Assembly: GCF_008711285.1 (NCBI RefSeq)
Contig: NZ_VXDC01000001.1
Span: forward strand, 434,001-498,000
Origin: Roseibium aquae
GTDB taxonomy: Bacteria; Pseudomonadota; Alphaproteobacteria; Rhizobiales; Stappiaceae
Direction: 5' to 3'
Length of the DNA stretch: 64,000 bases
The position numbers were made by a program, and so were the translations under genes. Shown in pieces: positions 9,756-18,913 of this stretch; position 1 is the first letter of the stretch; each line of letters starts with the position of its first letter. Below the pieces are notes generated by a model. That model saw only the letters and a program-made list of their open reading frames with translations, searched no databases and was not told the origin of the DNA.

Positions 9756-10439
9756 TCAGACGACGGAAACGATCAGCGCGCCCAGACCCTCGATCTCGCC
9801 TTGGAGGCGATCGCCCCGGTGAACGGGCCCCACACCGGACGGTGTCCCGGTCAGGATCACGTCGCCCGCTGCCAATTCGAAATACGCCGACAGGTACGCG
9901 ATCATCTCCGGAACCTTCCAGATCATCTGGGACAGATCGCCGTCCTGCCGCAGATCGCCGTTGACCCTCAAGCTGATCCGTCCTTGGTCCGGATGCCCGC
10001 AGGCGGCGGAGGGGACCAGCGGCGTTATCGGCGCGGAGTGCTCGAACGATTTGCCGATTTCCCACGGACGTCCGGCTTTCTTGGCTTCGCCTTGAAGATC
10101 CCGCCGGGTCATGTCCAGGGCAACGGCGTAGCCGAAAACATGGTTGAGGGCGGTTTCGACCGGTATGTCCCGCCCGCCGGACCGCAGGGCGACCGCCAAT
10201 TCGATCTCATGATGGACGTCAGCGGTCTTGGGCGGGTAGGGGAACCGGCCGGAGGTGTCGAGGCTATCGGGGTTTTTCTGGAAGAAAAACGGTGCTTCCT
10301 TGTCCGGATCATGACCCATTTCCACCGCATGGGCCGCGTAGTTCCGGCCGATACAGTAAACCCGGCGCACCGGAAACAGGTCGGTTGTGTCTTTGACCGG
10401 TACGGTCACTTGGGCAGGAACAGGAACGACGTGGGCCAT
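9756..10439 (-). CDS. Fumarylacetoacetate hydrolase family protein
   Basis: The 227-residue protein has the FAH catalytic fold. It has CIGRNYAAHAVEMG near the N-terminus, the metal-binding glutamates in HHEIELAVAL, the downstream aspartate in ALDMTRRDLQ, and the closing GTPSGVGPV motif. Members cleave C-C bonds of acylpyruvates (FAHD1-like) or decarboxylate oxaloacetate. The short length matches the FAHD1/YcgM type rather than true fumarylacetoacetase. It follows ychF on the same strand with a 72-base gap. The substrate is unknown. Confidence 0.88.
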   Translation of the reverse strand: MAHVVPVPAQVTVPVKDTTDLFPVRRVYCIGRNYAAHAVEMGHDPDKEAPFFFQKNPDSLDTSGRFPYPPKTADVHHEIELAVALRSGGRDIPVETALNHVFGYAVALDMTRRDLQGEAKKAGRPWEIGKSFEHSAPITPLVPSAACGHPDQGRISLRVNGDLRQDGDLSQMIWKVPEMIAYLSAYFELAAGDVILTGTPSGVGPVHRGDRLQGEIEGLGALIVSVV

Positions 10440-10511
10440 GGGGATCTCTTTGGATCAGGAAATGCCGGAAGGAAAAAAGGCCAGCGCTTGTGGCGCTGAC
10501 TGTGGTCGCGA

Positions 10512-11612
10512 TCACGTGTTGAACTTGAACAGCAGGACGTCACCGTCCTTGACGACATATTCCTTGCCTTCGTCCCGCGCCTTGCCGGCTTCCTTGGCTG
10601 CGGTTTCCCCGCCGAGCGTTGTGTAATCGTCATAGCCGATGGTTTGCGCCCGGATGAAGCCCCGCTCGAAATCGGTATGGATAACGCCGGCCGCGCCAGG
10701 GGCTTTTGTTCCGTTGGTGATTGTCCAGGCGCGTGTCTCCTTCGGTCCGGCCGTGAAGTAAGTGATCAGACCGAGAAGGTCATAACCGGCGCGGATCAAA
10801 CGATCGAGCCCTGGCTCCTCGAGCCCAATCGTCTCCAGAAACTCTTCCTGTTCTTCTCTGTCGAGCTGGGAAATCTCTGCTTCAATGGCGGCGGAAATCA
10901 CCACGCAACCCGCGCCTTCCGCCTGCGCTTTCGCTTGCACCTTTTCCGACAGGCTGTTGCCGGTCCCGGCCGAGCCTTCTTCCACGTTGCAAACGTAGAG
11001 CACGGGTTTCGACGACAGAAGATTGAGGCCGTGGAGCATCTTCTGCTCTTCGGCATCATTGACTTCCAACTGCCGCGCTGGTTTGCCATCCTGAAGAAGG
11101 GCGAGTGCGCCCTCCATGATCGGCAGAAGCGCCTTGGCCTCCTTGTCGCCGCCGGTCGCTTTCTTTTTCAGCGGGGCGATGCGGCGCTCCAGGCTTTCCA
11201 TGTCGGCCACCATCAGTTCCGTTTCCACTGTGTCGGCATCGGCGATCGGGTCGACCTTGCCTTCGACATGGGTGATGTCGCCGTCTTCAAAACACCTGAG
11301 CACATGAACGATGGCGTCGACCTCGCGGATGTTGGCCAGAAACTGGTTGCCAAGGCCTTCGCCCTTGGACGCGCCACGCACCAATCCAGCGATGTCGACG
11401 AAGGTGATCCGGGTCGGGATGATTTCCTTCGAGCCGGCAATCTGGGCGATCTTTCCCAGCCGCGGGTCCGGAACCGCCACTTCACCGGTGTTGGGTTCGA
11501 TGGTGCAGAACGGATAGTTGGCGGCTTGAGCCGCGGCCGTCTTGGTGAGCGCGTTAAAGAGAGTGGACTTGCCGACATTGGGCAGCCCGACGATGCCGCA
11601 CTGAAATCCCAT
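10512..11612 (-). CDS. ychF: Redox-regulated ATPase YchF (Obg/OLA1 family)
   Basis: The 366-residue protein has the P-loop GLPNVGKST at its N-terminus, the [11 protein letters not shown]3 region, an atypical G4 with CNVEE in place of NKxD (the feature linked to ATP rather than GTP use), a central coiled coil, and a C-terminal TGS domain ending in a [11 protein letters not shown] segment. It binds ribosomes and acts in stress responses. It belongs to the conserved rplY-pth-ychF set, here with an RNase T2 gene between pth and ychF. Confidence 0.96.
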   Translation of the reverse strand: MGFQCGIVGLPNVGKSTLFNALTKTAAAQAANYPFCTIEPNTGEVAVPDPRLGKIAQIAGSKEIIPTRITFVDIAGLVRGASKGEGLGNQFLANIREVDAIVHVLRCFEDGDITHVEGKVDPIADADTVETELMVADMESLERRIAPLKKKATGGDKEAKALLPIMEGALALLQDGKPARQLEVNDAEEQKMLHGLNLLSSKPVLYVCNVEEGSAGTGNSLSEKVQAKAQAEGAGCVVISAAIEAEISQLDREEQEEFLETIGLEEPGLDRLIRAGYDLLGLITYFTAGPKETRAWTITNGTKAPGAAGVIHTDFERGFIRAQTIGYDDYTTLGGETAAKEAGKARDEGKEYVVKDGDVLLFKFNT

Positions 11613-11733
11613 GGGGGTCGCTTTCGGTTGGGAGGCTGGAAAAGGTTTGCGGCTATGTGCCGGAAGGCCGCGCCGAGGTCAAGGCTTGCCGTGTGCCGTC
11701 GGCCCAGCCGCGGCGCAAACCGGAGGCGGAACC

Positions 11734-12723
11734 CTATTGCAGTCCGGCACCGTCGATCACCCCGCCCCGGCACCCCGGTGCGACCGGACTGGCCGCCAAG
11801 AGGAGCTCCGACAGGGGCGTTTGCGGGGAAATCACGCCCTTCAGATGGACACGGATCTCAAGTGCGAGTTTGCGGGTGCCGTCTTCGACGCAAACCAGCG
11901 AGACGCGGTCACCGGTTCCATCGCCAAAGGATCGGTTGAAGGCGTCCCGGATCCTGCGGATCGAGATGTATTGTCCGATCCCATTCGGCAGAATGTCACC
12001 CAGCTCGCTCTGGTTGATGGCTTCCGTCAACAGAAGCGTGTCGTCGAAGTACTCGTCCGCCCCGCCATATCCCATATAGCAGGTGCCGTGCTTGATCCAT
12101 TCATGGCGGTCCAGACCGCTTGCGACCCCGGGCATGGCTTCCGCAAGGGCGCGGCGTGTCTGCCGGTCGATGTCCGGGGCCGGCAGCCGGTTCCAGTTTC
12201 CGCTCTCGTCCAGCCGGACCAGACCGGCATCGACCCCGCAATAAACTTTTTCCCGCGGTTGCGGCCACAGTCCGTGGATGGACAATTGGGCAACCGCATT
12301 GGGAAGGCGTCCTGAGTTCAAGGCCTCGCACTCCGGCACCTGCGAACGGGTTTCGCAAAAGGCAGGCTGCCAGCTCAGGGCAAGAACGTTGTCCGTGCTT
12401 TCGCGCGGTCCATCCGCCGCATCCGCCCCGTTCAACCGTCCGCAAGTGATCTTGACCCAGCGCTGGGTGGTGACCGGTGCGTCGGGCATCTCGACAAGGA
12501 TGAAGTCGCCGCCGCTGCGATTCAGCCCCAAGGCCTCGTAGGACGCCCCCGGGCGCGTGGTGATGTCGCCCGGATTCGTCTTGTTGCGGATCGACTGAAA
12601 GGCGGTGCATGCCGCATGAGTGTCGAATTGACCGGCGAGCGGTTCGAAAGCTGCGGCGGGCGAGGCCGATAGGGCCGTCAAGCCGAGCGCCGCTGCAAGT
12701 GCCATGGACAGATAGGACGTCAT
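11734..12723 (-). CDS. Secreted ribonuclease T2 family protein
   Basis: The 329-residue protein starts with a clear signal peptide (residues 1-25, ending SPAAAF). Both catalytic segments are intact: SIHGLWPQ (CAS-1) and HEWIKHGTC (CAS-2), each with its active histidine. The even cysteine content fits a periplasmic or exported enzyme. It should cleave RNA non-specifically, giving 2',3'-cyclic ends, probably for phosphate or nucleotide scavenging. I chose the ATG at 12723 because AAGGGAG lies about nine bases upstream; a longer frame would start at 12780. It sits 72 bases after pth on the same strand. Confidence 0.9.
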   Translation of the reverse strand: MTSYLSMALAAALGLTALSASPAAAFEPLAGQFDTHAACTAFQSIRNKTNPGDITTRPGASYEALGLNRSGGDFILVEMPDAPVTTQRWVKITCGRLNGADAADGPRESTDNVLALSWQPAFCETRSQVPECEALNSGRLPNAVAQLSIHGLWPQPREKVYCGVDAGLVRLDESGNWNRLPAPDIDRQTRRALAEAMPGVASGLDRHEWIKHGTCYMGYGGADEYFDDTLLLTEAINQSELGDILPNGIGQYISIRRIRDAFNRSFGDGTGDRVSLVCVEDGTRKLALEIRVHLKGVISPQTPLSELLLAASPVAPGCRGGVIDGAGLQ

Positions 12724-12795
12724 GAGTATGGCTCCCTTGGCAGCATCGTCGGTGGTACAAAATCCCAACCGGTCGCGCATGGCAAGGCGCTTTGC

Positions 12796-13542
12796 TCAGT
12801 CCGCGTCCTTATTGCCCAGAAGCTTCCTCAGCATGTCGGCCATCGGACCGGACTTTGGGAGCCGGGCTGCCGGGTTTTGGCCGGCCTGCCGGATATGGCT
12901 TTGTTGCTTTGGTTTCTTCGCCGGCCCGGATCCTGCAGCCGAGCCCGCGGGTTGCGCGGTCTTTCCCTTGTCCGGGGACAATGAAAGGGTCAGCTTGTTG
13001 GCAAACTGGCTGTCCTGCCCGGCGGCGAGCAGCGCGGCGTGGTCGGCGATCGCGCGCAGAAGCGGTTCCAGCCAGTCGGCGTCCGCCTTCGCAAAATCTC
13101 CAAGCACATAGTTGGACACCAGCTTCTTGTCGCCGGGATGTCCAATGCCCAGACGCAGGCGCCGGTAGGATTCCCCGATATGCGCCGTAATGGAGCGCAA
13201 GCCGTTGTGCCCGCCATGCCCGCCGCCGGTCTTCATCCGGAACTTGGCGGGCGGCAGATCCAGTTCGTCATAGATGACGCACACATCCTGCGGTTCGATC
13301 TTGTAGAAGCGCATGGCCTCGCCAACGGCCCGGCCGGATTCGTTCATGTAGGTGGAGGGCTTCATCAGAAGCACTTTTTCCGTTCCGATCCGTCCCTCGG
13401 AAACCTGGGCCTGGAAGCGGCTGCGCCAGGGCGCGAACGAGGAATGGGCCCGATGGATTTCGTCGGCCGCCATGAAGCCGATATTGTGACGGTTGCGCGC
13501 GTATTTGTCTCCGGGATTTCCGAGACCGACGATAAGCCTCAT
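12796..13542 (-). CDS. pth: Peptidyl-tRNA hydrolase
   Basis: The 248-residue protein has the N-terminal [19 protein letters not shown] with the catalytic His, the Asp segment [14 protein letters not shown], and [12 protein letters not shown]. It releases tRNA from peptidyl-tRNAs that drop off the ribosome. After about residue 190 there is a proline/alanine/lysine-rich tail ending [17 protein letters not shown]. This makes it longer than the 190-residue enterobacterial enzyme but is usual in alphaproteobacteria. It follows rplY on the same strand, with a hairpin in the gap. Confidence 0.96.
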   Translation of the reverse strand: MRLIVGLGNPGDKYARNRHNIGFMAADEIHRAHSSFAPWRSRFQAQVSEGRIGTEKVLLMKPSTYMNESGRAVGEAMRFYKIEPQDVCVIYDELDLPPAKFRMKTGGGHGGHNGLRSITAHIGESYRRLRLGIGHPGDKKLVSNYVLGDFAKADADWLEPLLRAIADHAALLAAGQDSQFANKLTLSLSPDKGKTAQPAGSAAGSGPAKKPKQQSHIRQAGQNPAARLPKSGPMADMLRKLLGNKDAD

Positions 13543-13597
13543 GGGACGCGCCCCGTATTGTCAATGCCATGGACGAAGCGGCGCTTGGACGCCGAAG

Positions 13598-13623
13598 CAG
13601 TACGGGGGGAGGCCCCCGTACTG
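13598..13623. other. Strong stem-loop between rplY and pth
   Basis: An 11-bp perfect stem (CAGTACGGGGG / CCCCCGTACTG) with a 4-base loop follows the rplY stop in the operon. No T-tract follows on the minus strand, so it is more likely an RNA-processing or stability hairpin that lets rplY and pth be expressed at different levels. Confidence 0.5.
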
Positions 13624-13642
13624 TCACCTGAAACGGTTCGGC

Positions 13643-14257
13643 TTACTCGCCTTCACCCTCGCCGTCCGCGGAGTCCGCTTCCGACTTCATGCCGGCCGGT
13701 GCCGCGATCGTAGCGATCGTGAAATCGCGATCGGTGATCGTGGGTTGAGCGCTTGCCGGCAGATTGACGTTGGAGATCTTCAGCGCATCGCCGGGCTGGG
13801 CATTTGCCAGATCGATCTCCAGAGCTTCCGGAATATCGTTCGCCGGAACGATCAGTTCCACCGTGTGGCGCACGATGTTTAGAACCGCGCCTTTCTTGAT
13901 GCCCGGGCACTTGTCCTCGTTGAGGAAGTGAACCGGAACCTCGACGGTCAGCGTCGTGCCCTTGCCGACCCGAAGGAAGTCGACATGCACCATGTCATCG
14001 CGCACCGGATCGAGCTGGTAGTCTTTCGCGATCACCTGATGCTTCTTGCCGTCCACATCGATGGTGCCGACATGGGTCAGGAAGCCGCCCCGATGCAGGG
14101 TGAGGGTGGTTTCCTTGATCGGCACAGCGATCGGAAGAGGGGGTTGTTTGTCGCCGTAGATGACGGCGGGAAGAAGGCCCTCGCGACGCAATGCACGAGC
14201 GGCCCCCTTGCCCACCCGGTCGCGTACCGACGCCTTCAGCTCATAGCTGGTAGCCAT
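13643..14257 (-). CDS. rplY: 50S ribosomal protein L25 (general stress protein Ctc form)
   Basis: The 204-residue protein begins [29 protein letters not shown] and contains the [12 protein letters not shown] loop, the 5S rRNA-binding L25 domain, followed by the Ctc-type C-terminal beta domain ([33 protein letters not shown]). It ends in an acidic tail. It binds 5S rRNA in the large subunit. The adjacent pth and nearby prs form a widely conserved alphaproteobacterial neighbourhood. Confidence 0.96.
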   Translation of the reverse strand: MATSYELKASVRDRVGKGAARALRREGLLPAVIYGDKQPPLPIAVPIKETTLTLHRGGFLTHVGTIDVDGKKHQVIAKDYQLDPVRDDMVHVDFLRVGKGTTLTVEVPVHFLNEDKCPGIKKGAVLNIVRHTVELIVPANDIPEALEIDLANAQPGDALKISNVNLPASAQPTITDRDFTIATIAAPAGMKSEADSADGEGEGE

Positions 14258-14426
14258 GGCAAACTCCTATGGGTAAAGATAACGGACCGGCGGATTTCTG
14301 CGCCGCAACGACTTCAGTTGTCCGGGGTCGGTCCACAAGCGCCTCCTCCAGGGGTGCAGGCGCGCCGCGGGTCATACCGGAAACCACGCGGAAGAACAAG
14401 CCTGCGGCGCGATATTCCGCGCTTTT

Positions 14427-15119
14427 TCACGCTCCAGGCTCGCCGAGCCGGCGGCTGGAGTCCTCCCGGTAGTGGGGATCGAGCTTTTTGGCGAAGGCGG
14501 CGCGCCAGTTTTCGGCGAGTTCGGGCAGTTGGGACAGGCGGGTTGCCAGAGCCGGATCGGGCGCCGGGTCAAAGCGCGCGGCCGTCACCGTTGCCAGCGG
14601 GAGGTCGGGGCAGGGCCGGTCGATCAGTTGTAGTACGGACCCTTCGCCAACCGTGCCGTCTTCCAGAACCCGAAAATACCAGCCCGTTTTCAGCGATGTT
14701 TGAAACCGTGCCGCCAGGGTGGGCAGTCCCGTGTGCATGTTCAGCTTCCAGCAGGGCTGACGGCCCTGGGAAATCTGCACACGGGCGGTCCCGAGTTCAA
14801 AGACATCGCCAATATGGACCGCATCCTCGCTGAGGCGTGCGGCGCTTATGTTTTCGCCGAAACGTCCCGGCGCGAAGGAAAACGGGGTGTCCGGGTAGAT
14901 TTTGCTCCAGTACGGATAGTGGTCCGCCGGATAAAAATGGATCGCCTTGTCCGGGCCGCCGTGAACGGTCAAGTCCGCCTGTTCATCGCCCTCCAGACCC
15001 AAACGGGACACCCGAACCGGCCCTGCCACGCGGGATTTGCCGATCGCCGAAGCCGGGCGATCCTCCCAGCGCCGGACCGGCTTCCCGGTAAAAACGCCCA
15101 TTACCGTTGTCTCGACCAT
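14427..15119 (-). CDS. MOSC domain protein (YiiM-like)
   Basis: The 230-residue protein has a MOSC beta-barrel with GLEGDEQADLTVHGGPDKA, FGENISAARLSED, GTARVQISQGRQPCWKLN (with the conserved cysteine proposed to hold sulfur or molybdenum), and a YiiM-type C-terminal extension. YiiM acts in detoxifying N-hydroxylated bases together with molybdenum cofactor. The gene lies between prs and rplY, which are usually direct neighbours, so it looks like an insertion into a conserved block. moaD and moaE are about 15 kb away. Confidence 0.87.
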   Translation of the reverse strand: MVETTVMGVFTGKPVRRWEDRPASAIGKSRVAGPVRVSRLGLEGDEQADLTVHGGPDKAIHFYPADHYPYWSKIYPDTPFSFAPGRFGENISAARLSEDAVHIGDVFELGTARVQISQGRQPCWKLNMHTGLPTLAARFQTSLKTGWYFRVLEDGTVGEGSVLQLIDRPCPDLPLATVTAARFDPAPDPALATRLSQLPELAENWRAAFAKKLDPHYREDSSRRLGEPGA

Positions 15120-15136
15120 CGGTCCACCCCGGATCG

Positions 15137-15162
15137 AAAACGGCGGGAGAACCCGCCGTTTT
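15137..15162 (-). terminator. Intrinsic terminator downstream of prs
   Basis: The stem AAAACGGCGGG / CCCGCCGTTTT with a 4-base loop is symmetric and ends in T-runs on either strand. It lies 29 bases beyond the prs stop codon and before the MOSC gene. Confidence 0.85.
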
Positions 15163-15190
15163 GTTAAGGAATTATGTTGCCTGCCTTGGC

Positions 15191-16123
15191 CTAGTTGAAC
15201 AGGCTCGACACCGACTTCTCAAGGGCGGTCCGGTTGATCGCCTCGCCGATCAATGGCGCAATCGAAACGGTGCGGATGTTGGGCGCCGCAGTGACGGCGG
15301 CCGTCGGCTCGATGGAATTCGTGATGACGAGTTCCTTGAGCATGGACGAGGTGACACGGGCGACCGCGCCGCCAGACAAGACCCCGTGGGTGATATAGGC
15401 GGTCACCGACTTCGCGCCCTTGGTCAGAAGCGCTTCGGCGGCGTTGCACAGCGTGCCGCCACTGTCGACGATATCGTCGACCAGAATGCAGTCAAAACCG
15501 CTGACTTCGCCGATGATGTTCATGACTTCAGATTCGCCAGGCTTGTCCCGGCGCTTGTCCACGATCGACAAGGGGGCCTCAATGCGCTTGGCCAGCGCAC
15601 GGGCGCGGACAACGCCGCCGACATCGGGAGAGACAACCATCACGTTTCCGGTTGCATAGCGCTCCTTGATGTCCCGCGTCATGACCGGCGCGGCGAACAG
15701 ATTGTCCGTGGGAATGTCGAAAAAGCCCTGGATCTGTCCGGCATGAAGATCAAGCGTCAGAACACGGTCCGCACCCGCATGGGTGATCAGGTTGGCAACG
15801 AGCTTCGCTGAGATCGGGGTCCGTCCGGACGCGCGCCGGTCCTGGCGCGCATAACCGAAATAGGGGATCACCGCAGTGATCCGGCGCGCGGATGACCTTT
15901 TGAGCGCGTCGATGATGATCAACAACTCCATCAGGTGGTCATTGGCCGGATAGCTGGTCGGCTGAACAACGAACACGTCTTCGCCGCGCACGTTTTCCTG
16001 GATTTCAACGAAGATCTCCTGATCGGCGAACCGGCGGACCTGGCATTTCGCCAGCGGAACGTCGAGATAGGCGGAAATCTCTTCTGCGAGGGCTCTGTTG
16101 GAATTGCCCGCGACGATTTTCAT
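15191..16123 (-). CDS. prs: Ribose-phosphate pyrophosphokinase
   Basis: The 310-residue protein begins [16 protein letters not shown]. It contains the ATP-binding [18 protein letters not shown], the [16 protein letters not shown] flexible loop, and the PRPP-binding [14 protein letters not shown]. It makes PRPP for purine, pyrimidine, histidine, tryptophan and NAD synthesis; apt in this window consumes it. The start at 16123 matches the family and has GAAGGA upstream; an upstream in-frame extension to 16183 is not conserved in character. A terminator follows. Confidence 0.96.
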   Translation of the reverse strand: MKIVAGNSNRALAEEISAYLDVPLAKCQVRRFADQEIFVEIQENVRGEDVFVVQPTSYPANDHLMELLIIIDALKRSSARRITAVIPYFGYARQDRRASGRTPISAKLVANLITHAGADRVLTLDLHAGQIQGFFDIPTDNLFAAPVMTRDIKERYATGNVMVVSPDVGGVVRARALAKRIEAPLSIVDKRRDKPGESEVMNIIGEVSGFDCILVDDIVDSGGTLCNAAEALLTKGAKSVTAYITHGVLSGGAVARVTSSMLKELVITNSIEPTAAVTAAPNIRTVSIAPLIGEAINRTALEKSVSSLFN

Positions 16124-16355
16124 AAGCCGCAAGTCCTTCTGGCGCGAGGCCGTTCGGGCTGGATGCGAACGAGTGGGCCGCATTCACGTCCGACCGGGTG
16201 GATCCATCACTTCGGGTGCCACATGGCGCGGGCTTCATCAGCCCTTGGCAAGCGGCGGCGTTTTAGCAACAGGCCACCAAAAGAACAACTGGCGGCACCT
16301 GTAAAACCGCCATATTCGGTAAAAAGTTTTGCGGCCCGCTTTTTAGCCGGCCAAG

Positions 16356-16886
16356 TTACCCGCGATTGATCCAGGCCTGGATTTGCGAGACCGAGCGTTG
16401 CGCGATGCGGGTCAAGGTGCTTGAGTCGACAGATGACCAAGGGTCTCCCGCGCCGCCGGACGCAGTTTCGGTGCCCGAGACCCGGTTGACGCGGCGCCCG
16501 GAGGCATCGACGATGTCGAAGACATAGAACACGGTTGTCGAGGACCGGTCACTCGTGGCCGACAGGTAGCCATTGACCCGATAGGTCGCCGTCGCACCAA
16601 CCCGCCGCACAAGCGTGAGGTTGGCCTGGCGCGCCTGGATTCCGATATCGCGCGCGAGTTCATCCGCAATGTTTCCCGGAATTCCGGTGAACGGTTCGAA
16701 GGCGAGCGTGACCTGGCCTGCAGGAACGACCGGGGCCGGTCCCGTGATGGGGGCCGCCTGTCCGATCCCACGGGGGGGTTCGGGAGAGCCCTGGCATCCG
16801 GCGAGCGCGACCGCGAGGATGGTGGCGGCCAAAGCCGGACCGGGACGGCAGCGTGAGGCAAAGAGTTTCGTTGAGCGCATGAGCAC
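16356..16886 (-). CDS. Putative lipoprotein, unknown function
   Basis: The 176-residue product has a hydrophobic N-terminus ending in the lipobox VALAGC (Cys about residue 31), so it should be lipidated and anchored to a membrane. The mature part has a proline-rich linker (GQAAPITGPAPVVPAG) followed by a compact domain of beta character (TYRVNGYLSATSDRSSTTVFYVFDIVD) that ends in a helix. The pattern ATYRVNGYLS...FYVFDIVDASG resembles periplasmic assembly or chaperone lipoproteins, but I do not recognise a named family. It is a single minus-strand gene between prs and the M24 gene. Confidence 0.72.
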   Translation of the reverse strand: MLMRSTKLFASRCRPGPALAATILAVALAGCQGSPEPPRGIGQAAPITGPAPVVPAGQVTLAFEPFTGIPGNIADELARDIGIQARQANLTLVRRVGATATYRVNGYLSATSDRSSTTVFYVFDIVDASGRRVNRVSGTETASGGAGDPWSSVDSSTLTRIAQRSVSQIQAWINRG

Positions 16887-16960
16887 CCCTAAGACTGTGG
16901 CGTTTGGCGGCCGGCATCAACCTGACCGGCGCGGGGCTGTGGTTCTTGTCAGGGTAAGAC

Positions 16961-18112
16961 TTACTTCACTGGCAGGTCGAGGGGAAGCCGCGACAGGCAT
17001 TCCGGGGCGTTTTGCGTGATCAGATAGGTCTGTCCCAGGCACATCGCGGCTTCGGAGATCGAATCCATCAAGATCATATGCTGGAAGATCACCATATTCG
17101 GTTCAAGCACCGTCGGGTTGTTCTTGTAGGCCATCGGGGGATCCATCCAGCTTGGCGTGAACCGGGCGCCAAGCGAATAGCCGCAGGCATTGAGCCTGTG
17201 GGGCATCATGTCCCGCGCATCCATCGCCTTCGCATGGGCATCGAACACATCGCCCATGGTCCTGCCTGGCACCAGTTCCTCCTCAACCGCCGAAAGGGCC
17301 GCCCGGCATGCGGCGTACATTTCCTCATGGCGCTTGGTCGGGGCGCCGATGACCACGGTGCGCATCAATGCGGCATGATACCGCCGGTAGACACCGGCCC
17401 ATTCCAGCGTGATCTGATCCTGCGAATCAAGGGTCCGGCGGCCGGACTTGTACCGGCACAAGAGCGCGTCCCGGCCGGATCCGATGATGAACTCGTTGCC
17501 CGGATAATCGCCTCCGCCATCGAAAACGGCGCCTTGCATGGCCGCCAGGATGCGTCCTTCATCAGCACCAGGGCGGATTTCGGATAAGGCGGCATGGAAG
17601 GCGGCATCGCCAAGCTCGGCCGCCTTGCGCACGAACACCAGTTCCTCCGCGCTTTTGACCGCCCTTAGGCCCGGGATCAGGGCGGACACATCGAACAGGT
17701 CGGCGAAACTCTTGAGTTCCCCATCGAGTTCGATGCCGATTTTTCCCGTCATACCATGGGTGTCGTATTCCACGCCGATCCTGGAGCCGAGCAGGTCCAT
17801 GTCGAACAGGAGTTCCTTGAGCTGACCGACCGGACTTGCCCCGCCGCGGTCGACCCAGATCCTGATATCGCGGATGTTGGAGGTATGCTTTGCTTGGCGT
17901 TCATCGGCCGAACGGGTCAGCAACACCTTCTCGCCCTCGGCGGTGACCACGAGGCATTGGAAGAAGCAGAAGCCGAAGGTGTCGTATCCCGTGAGCCAAT
18001 ACATGCTTTCTTGGGCAAACAGCAGCATGGCATCGAGTTTGTCGCTCTCCATGCTTTGCTTGAGCCGTTCAAAACGGCTGTCGAACTCGGCATCGGAAAA
18101 ATGCAGGGCCAT
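16961..18112 (-). CDS. M24 (pita-bread) family protein, ectoine-hydrolase/creatinase-like
   Basis: The 383-residue protein has an N-terminal creatinase domain (1-145) and a C-terminal M24 domain. The usual metal ligands look lost: the Asp-containing segments read TLEWAGVYRRYHAALMRT, and the histidine segment is NACGYSLGARFTP. The RYHA-L-RT pattern recalls ectoine hydrolase (DoeA/EutD) and creatinase, which work without metal. It probably hydrolyses a C-N bond in a small molecule, but no doeB or other ectoine genes are nearby. GAGGA lies six bases before the ATG at 18112; an ATG at 18118 overlaps the pgeF stop. Confidence 0.75.
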   Translation of the reverse strand: MALHFSDAEFDSRFERLKQSMESDKLDAMLLFAQESMYWLTGYDTFGFCFFQCLVVTAEGEKVLLTRSADERQAKHTSNIRDIRIWVDRGGASPVGQLKELLFDMDLLGSRIGVEYDTHGMTGKIGIELDGELKSFADLFDVSALIPGLRAVKSAEELVFVRKAAELGDAAFHAALSEIRPGADEGRILAAMQGAVFDGGGDYPGNEFIIGSGRDALLCRYKSGRRTLDSQDQITLEWAGVYRRYHAALMRTVVIGAPTKRHEEMYAACRAALSAVEEELVPGRTMGDVFDAHAKAMDARDMMPHRLNACGYSLGARFTPSWMDPPMAYKNNPTVLEPNMVIFQHMILMDSISEAAMCLGQTYLITQNAPECLSRLPLDLPVK

Positions 18113-18114
18113 AA

Positions 18115-18882
18115 TCATTCCTCAGTCAGCACAATCACGGAAAGCAACCGGCCGTAATCGGGCTCACCCCGATGAACTGTCCGGCGGTAGGAGAAGAAGC
18201 GCTTGTCGTCCCGATAGGTGCAAAGCGCCAGATCTGTGGCCTTGCCCACGCCGGCGGCCGTCAGACGGTCGAGGATGTAGCGCGGCAGGTCGAACATATG
18301 ATGATCTGCCTTTTCGGATGGCGTGAAATAGATGGCGTTTTCACGCCCGTCATCGGTCAGCCTGGCGTGAAACTCGGGGCCGACCTCATAGGATTGTTGG
18401 GAAATCGTCGGACCGAGCACGGCGGTGATTGCCTTGCGCGCGGCGCCCAGCTTCTCCATCGCGTCGAGCGTGTTTTCCAAGATGCCGGTTGTCGCGCCTT
18501 TCCAGCCCGCATGGGCCGCGCCGACCACGCGGTTTTCCGCGTCCGCAAACAGGACCGGCCCGCAGTCGGCGGTGGCAACGCCAATGGCAAGTCCGGGTGT
18601 CGCTGTGACAAGGGCGTCGGCCCGCCGGTCTTCATTTTCTGCAAAAGGCCGGGATACCGCGATCACATCGGGCGAATGGATCTGATGAGGTGTCACCAGC
18701 CGGTCGGGTGCAACCTGCAGGTTTTCGGCGATGCGGCGCCGGTTTTCCAACACCTTCGTGCGATCATCATCTGATCCGAGCCCGCCATTGAGGCTGTCAT
18801 ACACACCGTTCGAAACGCCACCTTCTCGTGTGAAGAAGGCGTGGTTCACACCCGGATGGGCAAGGATATTCGAAACGATCAT
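18115..18882 (-). CDS. pgeF: PgeF / LACC1-type laccase-domain protein
   Basis: The 255-residue protein has the conserved GVNHAFFTREGGVS N-terminus, TADCGPVLFAD, AAHAGWKGA and the cysteine/histidine residues forming the zinc site of the DUF152 family. Members act as purine nucleoside phosphorylases/adenosine deaminases, and in Escherichia coli PgeF corrects peptidoglycan stem peptides. The start at 18882 was chosen because it matches the family N-terminus and has AGGA just upstream. It lies 31 bases after the methyltransferase gene and overlaps the next gene, in the conserved lgt-NDUFAF7-pgeF order. Confidence 0.92.
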   Translation of the reverse strand: MIVSNILAHPGVNHAFFTREGGVSNGVYDSLNGGLGSDDDRTKVLENRRRIAENLQVAPDRLVTPHQIHSPDVIAVSRPFAENEDRRADALVTATPGLAIGVATADCGPVLFADAENRVVGAAHAGWKGATTGILENTLDAMEKLGAARKAITAVLGPTISQQSYEVGPEFHARLTDDGRENAIYFTPSEKADHHMFDLPRYILDRLTAAGVGKATDLALCTYRDDKRFFSYRRTVHRGEPDYGRLLSVIVLTEE

Positions 18883-18913
18883 GGGATCCTGTTCGTGATG
18901 GCCGCGCCGCAGA

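Noticed and set aside
10644..11939. 431-codon plus-strand frame
   Set aside because: It covers ychF on the opposite strand and lacks any protein-like motif.
13598..13623. rplY terminator
   Set aside because: The stem is strong but there is no T-run on the minus strand, so it is listed as a stem-loop only.
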